A DNA stretch of 6,438 bases from Ruminococcus sp. (GCA_014799675.1 JAAVHM010000127.1:1-6438); one strand, 5' to 3'; counted from the stretch's first letter, positions 1-6,438 are shown. Translations and numbers: made by a program. Notes: generated by a model not told the origin, from the letters alone.

Positions 1-1
1 A

Positions 2-1630
2 TTTACGGAACGTTTGAGAGAGTGGGACTCTGCCATTACAAAGCGCCGCACGGAAGCGTTTTCTTTGGTAGTTCTGGGCGACTTCAAGCGGGGCAAGAGT
101 ACTATTATCAATGCGATACTGGGCAAATCTATTGCACCTGTAAACGTTGCTCCCGAGACATTTACAATAAATTCCATAAGCTACAGCGATACTCCAAAGG
201 CGGAGGCTGTACTGAAAAACGGTCAGAGGATAAATCTTTTGGCGGACGACCTTGTCCGTGAAAAGCTGGAAAAGCTTATGAGGGCTTTCCCCGACACGCT
301 GGATTACATTGACATCAGGGACAATGCGGAAATTCTTAAGGAAATACGAATTGTTGACACTCCCGGTCTAAGCGACCTTGACTGTCTTGACAAGCAGGTA
401 CAGGACTATCTTGTTAATGCGGACGCTGTTATTTACGTTGCAAGCGCGCTTTCGCCTTTTTCGGAGTCGGAGCAGTTTTTCCTTGCAAGTCACATTCGTC
501 CTCTTAGCTTCAACAAGCTTTACGTTCTTGTGAACATGATAGACGCTATGAACACCCGTGAGGACATTGAAAAAATTATAAACCGTGTAAGCGAACGCTG
601 CGAGGCTATCATGCCGAACGCTTTTGTTTACGGTGTAAGCGGCATTGACGAGTACCGCAGAAAAATCGGACTTAACCGTCCCGATATCAAGGGCTTCCAG
701 GAATTTTACGAGACGGAATTCTTGAAATTTGAGATGTCACTGAAACGTGAGATAATTCTGCAAAAGGATATTATCAGAACGCAGCGTGTGCTTACCATGC
801 TCAACCTTATGATAAAGGACACGGCGGCTCGCATACGCATGATATACGACATGATGGCTATGGACCGCAAAAAGCTTGACGATATTTCCCAGAGTATTGA
901 GAGGGAATGCTCTACCCTTGCAAGCGCGCTGGAAAGCAAAAAGCCGAAAATTCTGCTTAGCATTACGGAAATGCAGCAGGAGGCGGAGCAATGGATGTAC
1001 GGCTTCTTCTCAAAGCTTCGCGAGGATATTGTGGAAAGCAGGAACACGGCTTCCCCCGAGGATATCGACAAGCACTTCTACTCCTATCTTGTTGACAAGG
1101 TGGGCGAAGCGTACAGACGTTGTCTTGACATTCACTGGGGCAGGCTCAATTCCATAATCGCACAGCTTGGCGCGGAGCTTGCCAAAAAGCTTGGCATTGA
1201 TTCTCTTGCGGGAGAAACTGCGGTCGCTGACGGCAAGGTTGAAAATCTGAACATGATAGTTACACAGTCCGTTATGGACGCGGCTTCGGGCGGAAACAGC
1301 GATACTTTCCCGGACGGAGCTATGTCCTCTTTCGGAAATATTCTCCGCAAAAAGCGTCAGACCGATATAATTGACACGGCTTTGGAGAATTACGACGATA
1401 TCAGAAGCAACACTCTCAAAGACCTCAAAGCGGCTTACAAATCCATGGAGGAGACGGCTTTGAACAGGCTTGATTCACTTTATCAGACGCAGGTCAACGT
1501 CAGCCGCGACAGTCTCAACCATGCTATGGAGATGTCCTCGGACATCAGCGGCGCTGCCATGAAAAAGTACTTGGAGGACGCTGCGGCTGTTCTTACCGAT
1601 GCTGCGCGGACGCTTTTGAAGTACGCATAA
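2..1630 (+). CDS. Dynamin-family GTPase, 5' end cut by window edge
   Basis: Large GTPase of the bacterial dynamin-like type, expected to bind and hydrolyse GTP and probably to act at a membrane. Seen: 542 residues in an open frame running off the left edge. A TTG at 14 is the first possible start, but the frame stays open before it and the P-loop lies only 21 residues later, so the real start is probably upstream. Counting from that TTG, G1 is GDFKRGKS (22-29), the G2 threonine is probably T49 in the segment VAPETF, G3 is DTPG (115-118), and G4 is NMID (174-177). In G4 a methionine replaces the usual lysine of [N/T]KxD. After about residue 230 the protein is charged and helix-rich, as expected for a dynamin stalk. 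There is no obvious hydrophobic transmembrane span. It sits on the same strand 126 bp before yceG-telA, which suggests a shared role, but a promoter lies between them. Family confidence is high; the cellular task is unknown. Confidence 0.9.
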   Translation, partial: FTERLREWDSAITKRRTEAFSLVVLGDFKRGKSTIINAILGKSIAPVNVAPETFTINSISYSDTPKAEAVLKNGQRINLLADDLVREKLEKLMRAFPDTLDYIDIRDNAEILKEIRIVDTPGLSDLDCLDKQVQDYLVNADAVIYVASALSPFSESEQFFLASHIRPLSFNKLYVLVNMIDAMNTREDIEKIINRVSERCEAIMPNAFVYGVSGIDEYRRKIGLNRPDIKGFQEFYETEFLKFEMSLKREIILQKDIIRTQRVLTMLNLMIKDTAARIRMIYDMMAMDRKKLDDISQSIERECSTLASALESKKPKILLSITEMQQEAEQWMYGFFSKLREDIVESRNTASPEDIDKHFYSYLVDKVGEAYRRCLDIHWGRLNSIIAQLGAELAKKLGIDSLAGETAVADGKVENLNMIVTQSVMDAASGGNSDTFPDGAMSSFGNILRKKRQTDIIDTALENYDDIRSNTLKDLKAAYKSMEETALNRLDSLYQTQVNVSRDSLNHAMEMSSDISGAAMKKYLEDAAAVLTDAARTLLKYA

Positions 1631-1661
1631 AAATTTTCCGCAAAAAATGTTGCTATATGTA

Positions 1662-1690
1662 TTGACATATTATATGATGTATAGTATAAT
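1662..1690 (+). promoter_or_regulatory. Consensus sigma-A promoter for yceG-telA
   Basis: A perfect -35 box TTGACA (1662-1667) and a perfect -10 box TATAAT (1685-1690) are separated by 17 bp, the optimal spacing. Transcription should begin near 1697, giving a leader of about 60 nt before the yceG start. No hairpin or riboswitch-like fold is evident in the leader. It suggests that yceG-telA can be transcribed independently of the GTPase gene and by the housekeeping sigma factor. Confidence 0.85.
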
Positions 1691-1737
1691 ATAAATACGG
1701 GCAAACCATTTCTTGCTTCTATATTTTAATTTCTAAT

Positions 1738-1745
1738 AGGAAAGG
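1738..1745 (+). promoter_or_regulatory. Ribosome binding site of yceG
   Basis: The purine-rich AGGAAAGG ends 11 nt before the ATG at 1757. It is a moderate Shine-Dalgarno match and supports that ATG as the start; no other good start lies nearby. Confidence 0.6.
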
Positions 1746-1756
1746 CGCTCACAATT

Positions 1757-3379
1757 ATGATTTTTGAGGGTTTTTCAACCGAAAATAAAAAACTTGTACA
1801 GACTATCTCCACATCGGTGGAAACCATGACAGAGGATATTATGGAGTCCCACTCGGAGAGACTTGCTTCAAGGGGCGGACATTTTACGGCGGAACAGCTT
1901 ATACCTGTTTATTTTGCCGCAATTCTCGGCATACCAATGGACAAGGACGAGCAGGCGAATTTCCACAATATGCTCTACAAGCTTCGGGAGGACTTGATAA
2001 AAAGTCCAAAGCTGCTGCTTTACATTGAGCATGAGCTAAAGCCGCCCACTCCCGAGGAGCTTTCGGTATTTGACGGTATTGACATCGCTCAAGGAGAAGC
2101 TATGCTTGATTCCCTTTGCAGGATAATCAACATTCCCGACGACGAGATACGCACAAAGCTTGCAAAAGAAGTCCTGCCCGAATTTGTGGGGAAGCTAAGC
2201 GGAGAAGCTATGCTTGCGGCGGCGCAGCCACTTATCGTTTGGATGAACCGCTGTCTCAACTCGGAGATATACAGAAGTTCACACGCGGAAATCCCCGTTC
2301 TGCTTTATTACGGAAACGTCTCCCCTGCTGTTGTGCAGTTCCTGCATTTTATGTCGAGGATAGGGTTTGACGTGCTGTACATTTGCAGCAATATGTCCAT
2401 GCTGCCCACGCTGAAAAGGAACAACTTAGAGGGACGTATGCAAATTTTTGAGCTGCCGAACTCCCAGCCTGCCGCGCCTTACCCCGACAAGCCCGTAAAG
2501 ACCAAGGTCGCAACGGCGGCGTACAACGCTTCGAGAGACCTTAACAAGATCTTATACAGCAACGACACGTTTTTCCGTGATTTTCAGTTTTCCGATATGC
2601 AGGCGGTCACCCTTAAAACCACCTATGAAGAAATTGACGTGCTTTGGCACCAGCCCTCCAAATACAGGACGGGATTTGCGGCGGAGGGCGACAGGGTAAC
2701 TGTCCCCACGATTTTCGCAAAAATAAGCGGCGTTAAGGACGGCAACCTTAACGCTTACTGGAACAACGTCAAGTGGAAGCTTTCGCCCGACACGAAAATC
2801 ATGTACAAATCACCAAGCACACGAAGATACGGGGAGAGCCATTTAGAGGTTTACAATCCGTACTTCATTGGCGAACAAATTCAAATTGAGAAGCTAAAGG
2901 CTTCCAATCTCAACAAGTACTCCTATCTTTCCGACAGCTTGCAGCTTTTGGTTTTCAACAAAATGCAGGAGGCTATAGACAGCGGTTTCTTTAAAATCGA
3001 CAGCAAGGAGCTTGTCCCACTTGTGCTTTATGTGGGAACTAACCTTGACCGCGAAATTTTAAAGCTTCTGCAAAAATATGATTTCACAAAGGATATCCCA
3101 AAGCTTGTTGTTCTGGACGTTATCGAGGACACGTTCAACAAGGTGGAATGTATTCAGCTTGTTCTGTGCAGCCTGCTGGGCTTTGATATTGCGCTTTACA
3201 CGCCTACGGGCTACAAAAATATCGAGACGTTTGTAAACGATTCGGCGTTTGAGACACATACTATGAACGAGTTCAAATACAATGTGCATATTCCAAAATT
3301 TAAAATACCGGACGAAATTCCGGAGCCGCAAAATGACAAAGGATTTTTCGGCAGACTATTCAAAAAGGGAGGAAAATAA
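1757..3379 (+). CDS. yceG: YceG-family protein of the Ter stress system
   Basis: 540 residues, close to the length of Bacillus subtilis YceG (unrelated to E. coli YceG/MltG). I assign it by overall look, length, and position directly before a telA gene, as in the B. subtilis yceGH pair; this is recall of the family, not an alignment. The family has been described as a putative component of a biosynthetic module in Ter-type stress systems; no reaction is established. Seen: a helical, acidic N-terminal third; a hydrophobic strand IPVLLYYG (179-186) followed by a helix and GFD (203-205); then a second similar strand VPLVLYVG (420-427) and GFD (475-477), suggesting two alpha/beta halves. The C-terminus GFFGRLFKKGGK (529-540) is an amphipathic basic tail that could touch the membrane. 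There is no signal peptide and no long transmembrane span. The stop is 2 nt before the telA start, so the two genes are almost certainly co-transcribed and translationally coupled. Confidence 0.8.
   Translation: MIFEGFSTENKKLVQTISTSVETMTEDIMESHSERLASRGGHFTAEQLIPVYFAAILGIPMDKDEQANFHNMLYKLREDLIKSPKLLLYIEHELKPPTPEELSVFDGIDIAQGEAMLDSLCRIINIPDDEIRTKLAKEVLPEFVGKLSGEAMLAAAQPLIVWMNRCLNSEIYRSSHAEIPVLLYYGNVSPAVVQFLHFMSRIGFDVLYICSNMSMLPTLKRNNLEGRMQIFELPNSQPAAPYPDKPVKTKVATAAYNASRDLNKILYSNDTFFRDFQFSDMQAVTLKTTYEEIDVLWHQPSKYRTGFAAEGDRVTVPTIFAKISGVKDGNLNAYWNNVKWKLSPDTKIMYKSPSTRRYGESHLEVYNPYFIGEQIQIEKLKASNLNKYSYLSDSLQLLVFNKMQEAIDSGFFKIDSKELVPLVLYVGTNLDREILKLLQKYDFTKDIPKLVVLDVIEDTFNKVECIQLVLCSLLGFDIALYTPTGYKNIETFVNDSAFETHTMNEFKYNVHIPKFKIPDEIPEPQNDKGFFGRLFKKGGK
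3367..3372 (+). promoter_or_regulatory. Ribosome binding site of telA inside the end of yceG
   Basis: GGGAGG lies 9 nt before the telA ATG and inside the last codons of yceG, which encode its Lys-Gly-Gly-Lys tail. A ribosome finishing yceG would cover this site, so translational coupling is likely. Confidence 0.75.
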
Positions 3380-3381
3380 CA

Positions 3382-4536
3382 ATGGCATTACAGTTCACAC
3401 CCTCTTCCGAGGAACAGGCGGCGCAGGCTAACGTTACAACAACTGAGCCTGTTGCTCTCAACATTCAGGTGGAAGCTCCCCAGGAGTTTTCAATTGTTGA
3501 AAAGACGGAGGAGATCAAGCAGGAGCTTGTCAAAAACGAGGAGGTCGACAAGCTTGTCAGCACTATCAACATCAATGATGTAAATTCTATCGTCAAGTTC
3601 GGCAACGAGGTTGCGGTGGAAATTTCAAAGGCTTCCGACCAAGTGCTCAACTCCATGAACATGGATCAGATCAACGACTCGGGAGAGCTTCTCCAGCACC
3701 TTTCCGCAATTATGGCTCAGTTCGACGTTAAGGAGCTTGAGGACGAACCCAAAAAGGGTCTTTTTGCAAACCTACGCAAGCAGGTTGACAAGCTTCTTGC
3801 AAAGTACCACACCATGGGCGAAGAGGTAGACAAGGTCTACGTTCAGCTTAAACAGTACGAGACCGAGATCGAGGCTTCCAACGTTAAGCTGGAGACTATG
3901 TTCAACGCGAATATTCAGTACTACAAGGACTTGCTCCTTTACATCATGGCGGGTGAACAGGCTTGCGTGGAGCTTGACCAGTACATTGCCGACTACCGCA
4001 AAAAGCTGGAGGAGTCCCCCGATTCGGGCGCGGTGGCTATGGATTTGCAGACCTTGGAGCAGACGCGGCAGGTTTTCGAGCAGAGAGTTATGGACTTGAA
4101 AATTGCGGAAAACGTTGCTATGCAGACTGTCCCCATGCTGAAATCAATGCAGTTCTCCAACCTTAATCTTATCAGGAAGATAAACTCGGCGTTCATTATC
4201 ACAATGCCTGTTTTCAAGCAGTCCCTTGCACAGGCGGTAATGCTTAAACGTCAGCGTGTTCAGGCGGAGGCTATGCAGGCTCTTGACGAAAAGACAAACG
4301 AGCTGCTTCTGAAAAACGCCCAGAACACGGTTGCCCAAACAAAGCTTACCACACAGCTTGCTTCTGGAAGCTCCATAAAGGTGGACACTCTTGAAGAGAC
4401 TTGGCGGACTATTGTGGACGGCATTGACGAGACGAAGAAAATTCAGGACGCTGCAAAACAGCAGAGGAAAGAGGATTCCGTCCGCTTGCAGAAGCTTAAA
4501 GAGGAATACCGCGCTAAGATGACGGAGAAGCAGTAA
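3382..4536 (+). CDS. telA: TelA-family toxic anion resistance protein (YceH-like)
   Basis: 384 residues, the usual size of the TelA/KlaA family (Pfam 'toxic anion resistance protein TelA'), which includes the plasmid tellurite-resistance protein TelA/KlaA and B. subtilis YceH. Members are linked to tellurite, antimicrobial-peptide or envelope-stress tolerance; the biochemical activity is not known. Seen: a disordered acidic/polar N-terminus (about 1-45), the characteristic core beginning GLFANLRKQVDKLLAKY (from 126), long amphipathic helices likely to form coiled coils (about 130-185 and 195-235), a helical middle, and a Lys/Glu/Gln-rich C-terminal helix (about 350-384). There is no signal peptide or transmembrane span, so it is cytoplasmic or peripheral. 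The ATG at 3382 has a strong ribosome site 9 nt upstream and follows the yceG stop by 2 nt. A hairpin terminator begins 12 nt after its stop, so it closes the transcription unit. Family assignment is firm; actual tellurite resistance is not implied. Confidence 0.9.
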   Translation: MALQFTPSSEEQAAQANVTTTEPVALNIQVEAPQEFSIVEKTEEIKQELVKNEEVDKLVSTININDVNSIVKFGNEVAVEISKASDQVLNSMNMDQINDSGELLQHLSAIMAQFDVKELEDEPKKGLFANLRKQVDKLLAKYHTMGEEVDKVYVQLKQYETEIEASNVKLETMFNANIQYYKDLLLYIMAGEQACVELDQYIADYRKKLEESPDSGAVAMDLQTLEQTRQVFEQRVMDLKIAENVAMQTVPMLKSMQFSNLNLIRKINSAFIITMPVFKQSLAQAVMLKRQRVQAEAMQALDEKTNELLLKNAQNTVAQTKLTTQLASGSSIKVDTLEETWRTIVDGIDETKKIQDAAKQQRKEDSVRLQKLKEEYRAKMTEKQ

Positions 4537-4548
4537 ATAAAAAATTTT

Positions 4549-4589
4549 CGCCATAGCACTTATGATTTTCAGTCGAAAGTGCTATGGCG
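4549..4589 (+). terminator. Hairpin terminator after telA
   Basis: A perfect 13-bp stem (4549-4561 pairing with 4577-4589, CGCCATAGCACTT and its complement) with a 15-nt loop. On the + strand it is followed by TTTCTATT, a short and interrupted U-run. On the - strand the stem is followed by AAAATTTTTTATT, so it could also stop antisense transcription. It begins 12 nt after the telA stop. Confidence 0.8.
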
Positions 4590-4595
4590 TTTCTA

Positions 4596-4624
4596 TTGAC
4601 AATGTAACGGCTTTGATGTATAAT
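4596..4624 (+). promoter_or_regulatory. Consensus sigma-A promoter for the small membrane-protein gene
   Basis: A perfect TTGACA (4596-4601), a 17-bp spacer, and a perfect TATAAT (4619-4624). The -35 box begins 6 bp after the preceding terminator stem. Predicted transcription start is near 4631, giving a leader of about 65 nt before the ATG at 4696. The small gene therefore has its own strong promoter. Confidence 0.87.
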
Positions 4625-4678
4625 TATTACTAAGATAAATCGGAGTTTTTTTGTTGAAGATGGCAAGCGTTTTACTAC

Positions 4679-4685
4679 AGGAGGT
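4679..4685 (+). promoter_or_regulatory. Ribosome binding site that sets the start of the small gene
   Basis: AGGAGGT is a near-perfect Shine-Dalgarno sequence ending 10 nt before the ATG at 4696. It decides the start in favour of 4696 over the in-frame TTG at 4651 and ATG at 4660. A weaker GGAG (4642-4645) lies 5 nt before the TTG at 4651, so a longer form cannot be fully excluded. Confidence 0.75.
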
Positions 4686-4695
4686 GGCAATTACT

Positions 4696-5022
4696 ATGAG
4701 AGGCGATATAGAGTTACATCCTCGTCATTTCGTTTACACGTTTTCGGGTATTTTTTCAGGCTCAACCGTACAATACTTTATAAACAAAGTCCTGTTCTCA
4801 GATGATACATTCTTTTCAAAGACAAACAACATAAGCGAAGTTCTGTTTTATGTGTTTATGATTTTGGGAATAATCGCAGGAGTTTATATTGATTACTATG
4901 TGGTGGAATATATGTATCAAATAGACCATAAGAAATTTTTGTTGTTTGAGATAATAACTATTGTTGTTTTTGATTTGTTAATTGCTATACTGTTAGTTTT
5001 TACTTTCTTATATAAACTATAA
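4696..5022 (+). CDS. Small two-helix membrane protein, function unknown
   Basis: 108 residues from the ATG at 4696, chosen for the AGGAGGT site just upstream. I do not recognise the family. Seen: an N-terminal part of about 45 residues with His, aromatic and Gly/Ser residues; a hydrophobic span at about 49-70 containing ILGIIAGVYIDYYVV; a short polar loop with DHKK (77-80); and a second hydrophobic span at about 81-106, ending YKL. The basic loop suggests it faces the cytoplasm, which would put both termini outside if both spans cross, but this is weakly supported. The gene is clearly more AT-rich than its neighbours (many TTT, TTG, ATA, TTA codons), which hints at a different origin or low expression constraint. 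It is framed by its own consensus promoter and by terminators on both sides, so it is monocistronic and not obviously part of the telA operon. Coding status is likely but not certain. Confidence 0.72.
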   Translation: MRGDIELHPRHFVYTFSGIFSGSTVQYFINKVLFSDDTFFSKTNNISEVLFYVFMILGIIAGVYIDYYVVEYMYQIDHKKFLLFEIITIVVFDLLIAILLVFTFLYKL

Positions 5023-5057
5023 ATTATGATTTATGCGAGTAATCAAATATTTACAAC

Positions 5058-5095
5058 AAGCCCCGAAGCAGTTACCAATAATTGCTTCGGGGCTT
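5058..5095 (+). terminator. GC-rich hairpin terminator after the small gene
   Basis: AAGCCCCGAAGCA (5058-5070) pairs perfectly with 5083-5095. The stem can extend inward by four more pairs, one of them G-U, to leave the loop CCAA (5075-5078). The following U-run is short (CTTTATCC). It lies 35 nt after the stop of the small gene and between convergent genes, so it may serve both directions. Confidence 0.8.
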
Positions 5096-5100
5096 TATCC

Positions 5101-5194
5101 TAATTCACAATAAAAGTGTAGACAAAAATTCTGCACAAAAACCATATACGCAAGTTTTTGCTTGAATTTTTGTACACTTTTTGATCGTGAATTA
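5101..5194. repeat. 94-bp imperfect palindrome, MITE-like or long hairpin
   Basis: The ends TAATTCAC (5101-5108) and GTGAATTA (5187-5194) are perfect inverted repeats. Further inward, AAAAGTGTA (5112-5120) matches 5173-5181, CAAAAATTC (5123-5131) matches 5164-5172, and CAAAAAC (5136-5142) matches 5154-5160, leaving an 11-nt loop at 5143-5153. Small bulges separate the arms. As RNA it would fold into one long hairpin in either direction. It could be a miniature inverted-repeat element with TA at each outer end, a remnant of an insertion sequence, or a terminator for the aminopeptidase gene, whose stop is 16 bp away. One copy cannot distinguish these. Confidence 0.7.
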
Positions 5195-5210
5195 GTATTA
5201 AACTTATTTA

Positions 5211-6437
5211 TTAGTCATTGAAGAACGAACTGAACGCCTTATATGTCATATAAACGTCCGTCTTTGCCACAACCTCGTAGGGGGCGTGCATTGCAAGAAC
5301 GGGTACGCCCACGTCAATAACGTCCATGCCGAGATTTGCGATATATGCGGCAACTGTTCCGCCGCCGCCCAGGTCAACCTTGCCAAGCTCCCCTGTCTGC
5401 CAGATAACGTTGTTTTTCTCCATAAGGGAACGCACTTTTCCCACAAATTCTGCGGAAGCGTCGGAAGTTCCCGACTTACCTCTTGCGCCTGTAAACTTTG
5501 TTACCACAACGCCGTAATTCAGAAATGCGGCGTTTCTCTTTTCCACAACGTCGGGGAAAGTTGGGTCAAAGGCTGCGTTTACGTCCGCTGAAAGGCACTC
5601 TGTATTTGTAACCACTGCCCTGCCGCTTACGCCGAAGCTGTCCGCAAGGTCGTACAGAAAGTTTTTCAGATATGCGGAACGGAGACCAGTATTGCCGTCG
5701 CTGCCCGTTTCCTCCTTGTCGGTAAGGCAAACGACCGCCGTTTTTTCAACATCATTGCAGCCGAGAATTGCTTCCAAAGCGGTATATGCACACACTCTGT
5801 CGTCGTGTCCGTAAGAACCGATAAGGCTTCTGTCAAAGCCTATGTCCTTTGCCTTGAATGCGGGAACCATTTCAAACTCCGCGGAAAGGAAGTCCGCTTC
5901 GGTAATGCCGTACTTTTCGTTGAGGAACGAGAGGATATTCAGCTTGACCTTTTCGCTCACGTCGTCGTCACGGAAAGGTCTTGAACCTACGATAACGTTA
6001 AGCTCCTCGCCCTTTATTCCCTCGCTCAAAGTACGCTTTACCTGCTCCTGTGCAAGGTGAGGAAGCAGGTCGCTGATAAAGAACACGGGGTCTCCCTCGT
6101 CCTCGCCGATACAAAGAGTTACCTTTGAACCGTCCTTTTTAACGGCAACGCCGTGGAGGGAAAGAGGAATTGTCGTCCACTGATATTTTTTGATACCGCC
6201 GTAATAGTGGGTCTTGAACAGAGCAACCTCGTTGTCCTCGTAAAGAGGGTTCTGCTTCAAATCAATTCTCGGGGAGTCGATATGCGCCGCTGCAAGCCGC
6301 ACGCCGTTTTCAACAGATTCCTTGCCGATCACCGCAAGAATAATTGCCTTGCCCCTGTTATTGAAGTAAATTTTGCCTCCCGCTTTGAGCGCCTCTCCGG
6401 GGGTGTACTCCCTAAAGCCCTCCTCCTTTGCGAGGGT
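5211..6437 (-). CDS. apeA: M18 family aminopeptidase, N-terminus cut by window edge
   Basis: A zinc (or other divalent metal) dependent aminopeptidase of family M18, which removes N-terminal residues from peptides in the cytoplasm; the symbol follows the 'M18 aminopeptidase 1' subgroup and is tentative. Seen: 408 residues, with the frame open to the right edge. The GTG at 6332 reads as an internal valine, because the preceding residues (FNNRGKAIILAV) continue the family's N-terminal domain. Since the family is about 460-480 residues, some 50-70 are missing. Metal and catalytic motifs are all present: HIDSPR (His codon 6282-6284), GHDDR (around 5796-5810), KEETGS with the catalytic Glu pair (around 5702-5719), and the C-terminal MHAPYE (His codon 5286-5288). 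A Gly-rich stretch DLGGGGT lies near the C-terminus. It is intact as far as visible, with no frameshift. It faces the small gene convergently and probably has no link with the telA module. Confidence 0.95.
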   Translation of the reverse strand, partial: TLAKEEGFREYTPGEALKAGGKIYFNNRGKAIILAVIGKESVENGVRLAAAHIDSPRIDLKQNPLYEDNEVALFKTHYYGGIKKYQWTTIPLSLHGVAVKKDGSKVTLCIGEDEGDPVFFISDLLPHLAQEQVKRTLSEGIKGEELNVIVGSRPFRDDDVSEKVKLNILSFLNEKYGITEADFLSAEFEMVPAFKAKDIGFDRSLIGSYGHDDRVCAYTALEAILGCNDVEKTAVVCLTDKEETGSDGNTGLRSAYLKNFLYDLADSFGVSGRAVVTNTECLSADVNAAFDPTFPDVVEKRNAAFLNYGVVVTKFTGARGKSGTSDASAEFVGKVRSLMEKNNVIWQTGELGKVDLGGGGTVAAYIANLGMDVIDVGVPVLAMHAPYEVVAKTDVYMTYKAFSSFFND

Positions 6438-6438
6438 A

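Noticed and set aside
14..16. TTG as the start of the GTPase
   Set aside because: The frame is open to the window edge and no Shine-Dalgarno sequence precedes it (ACGGAACG only). Dynamin-like GTPases normally have more sequence before the P-loop.
1631..1655. Possible terminator after the GTPase gene
   Set aside because: Only a 4-bp TTTT/AAAA pairing around CCGC is visible, too weak to call, so read-through into yceG remains possible.
1..4536. Very frequent AAGCTT and GACAAGCTT strings
   Set aside because: They follow from the common codon pair AAG-CTT (Lys-Leu) in helical proteins and occur in frame; they are not a spaced repeat or CRISPR array.
4144..4554. 136-residue antisense reading frame opposite the end of telA
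   Set aside because: It is a shadow of the telA coding frame, partly overlaps the terminator hairpin, and has no promoter or family resemblance.
4651..4695. N-terminal extension of the small membrane protein from TTG 4651 or ATG 4660
   Set aside because: The strong AGGAGGT site points to the ATG at 4696. The weaker GGAG upstream could serve TTG 4651, so it is disfavoured, not excluded.
6330..6332. GTG as the start of the M18 aminopeptidase
   Set aside because: The upstream in-frame codons encode family-like sequence (FNNRGKAIILAV) and there is no ribosome site at proper spacing, so this is an internal valine.

Overview
The window looks like a chromosomal segment from a low-to-moderate GC Gram-positive bacterium, most likely a clostridial Firmicute of the Ruminococcaceae/Oscillospiraceae type. 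The reasons are strong AGGAGG-like ribosome sites, consensus sigma-A promoters, a YceG/TelA gene pair of the Firmicute type, and a clostridial-style M18 aminopeptidase. This placement rests on gene content and style, not on a marker gene.

Layout. Positions 2-1630 (+) hold most of a dynamin-family GTPase whose true start lies before the window. After a 126-bp gap with a perfect sigma-A promoter (TTGACA, 17 bp, TATAAT) come two tightly coupled genes: a 540-residue YceG-family protein (1757-3379) and a TelA 'toxic anion resistance' coiled-coil protein (3382-4536). A strong hairpin follows telA. Six bases after that hairpin a second perfect consensus promoter begins, and it drives a small AT-rich gene (4696-5022) for a 108-residue protein with two predicted membrane helices. 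A 188-bp intergenic stretch then carries a GC-rich hairpin terminator and a 94-bp imperfect palindrome. Beyond it, on the opposite strand, lies most of an M18 aminopeptidase (5211-6437), truncated at its N-terminus by the window edge.

How the genes may work together. YceG and TelA/YceH are partners in the tellurite-resistance-like (Ter) stress operons of Firmicutes, linked in Bacillus subtilis to cell-envelope stress. Here they follow a dynamin-like GTPase. YceG ends in a short amphipathic basic tail resembling the membrane-targeting tail of MinD. A membrane-associated stress or remodelling module (GTPase + YceG + TelA) is a reasonable inference. The TerD/TerC genes that usually accompany such a module are not in this window, but may lie upstream. 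The small membrane protein is an isolated cassette of unknown function, and the aminopeptidase is a convergent housekeeping gene unlikely to belong to the module.
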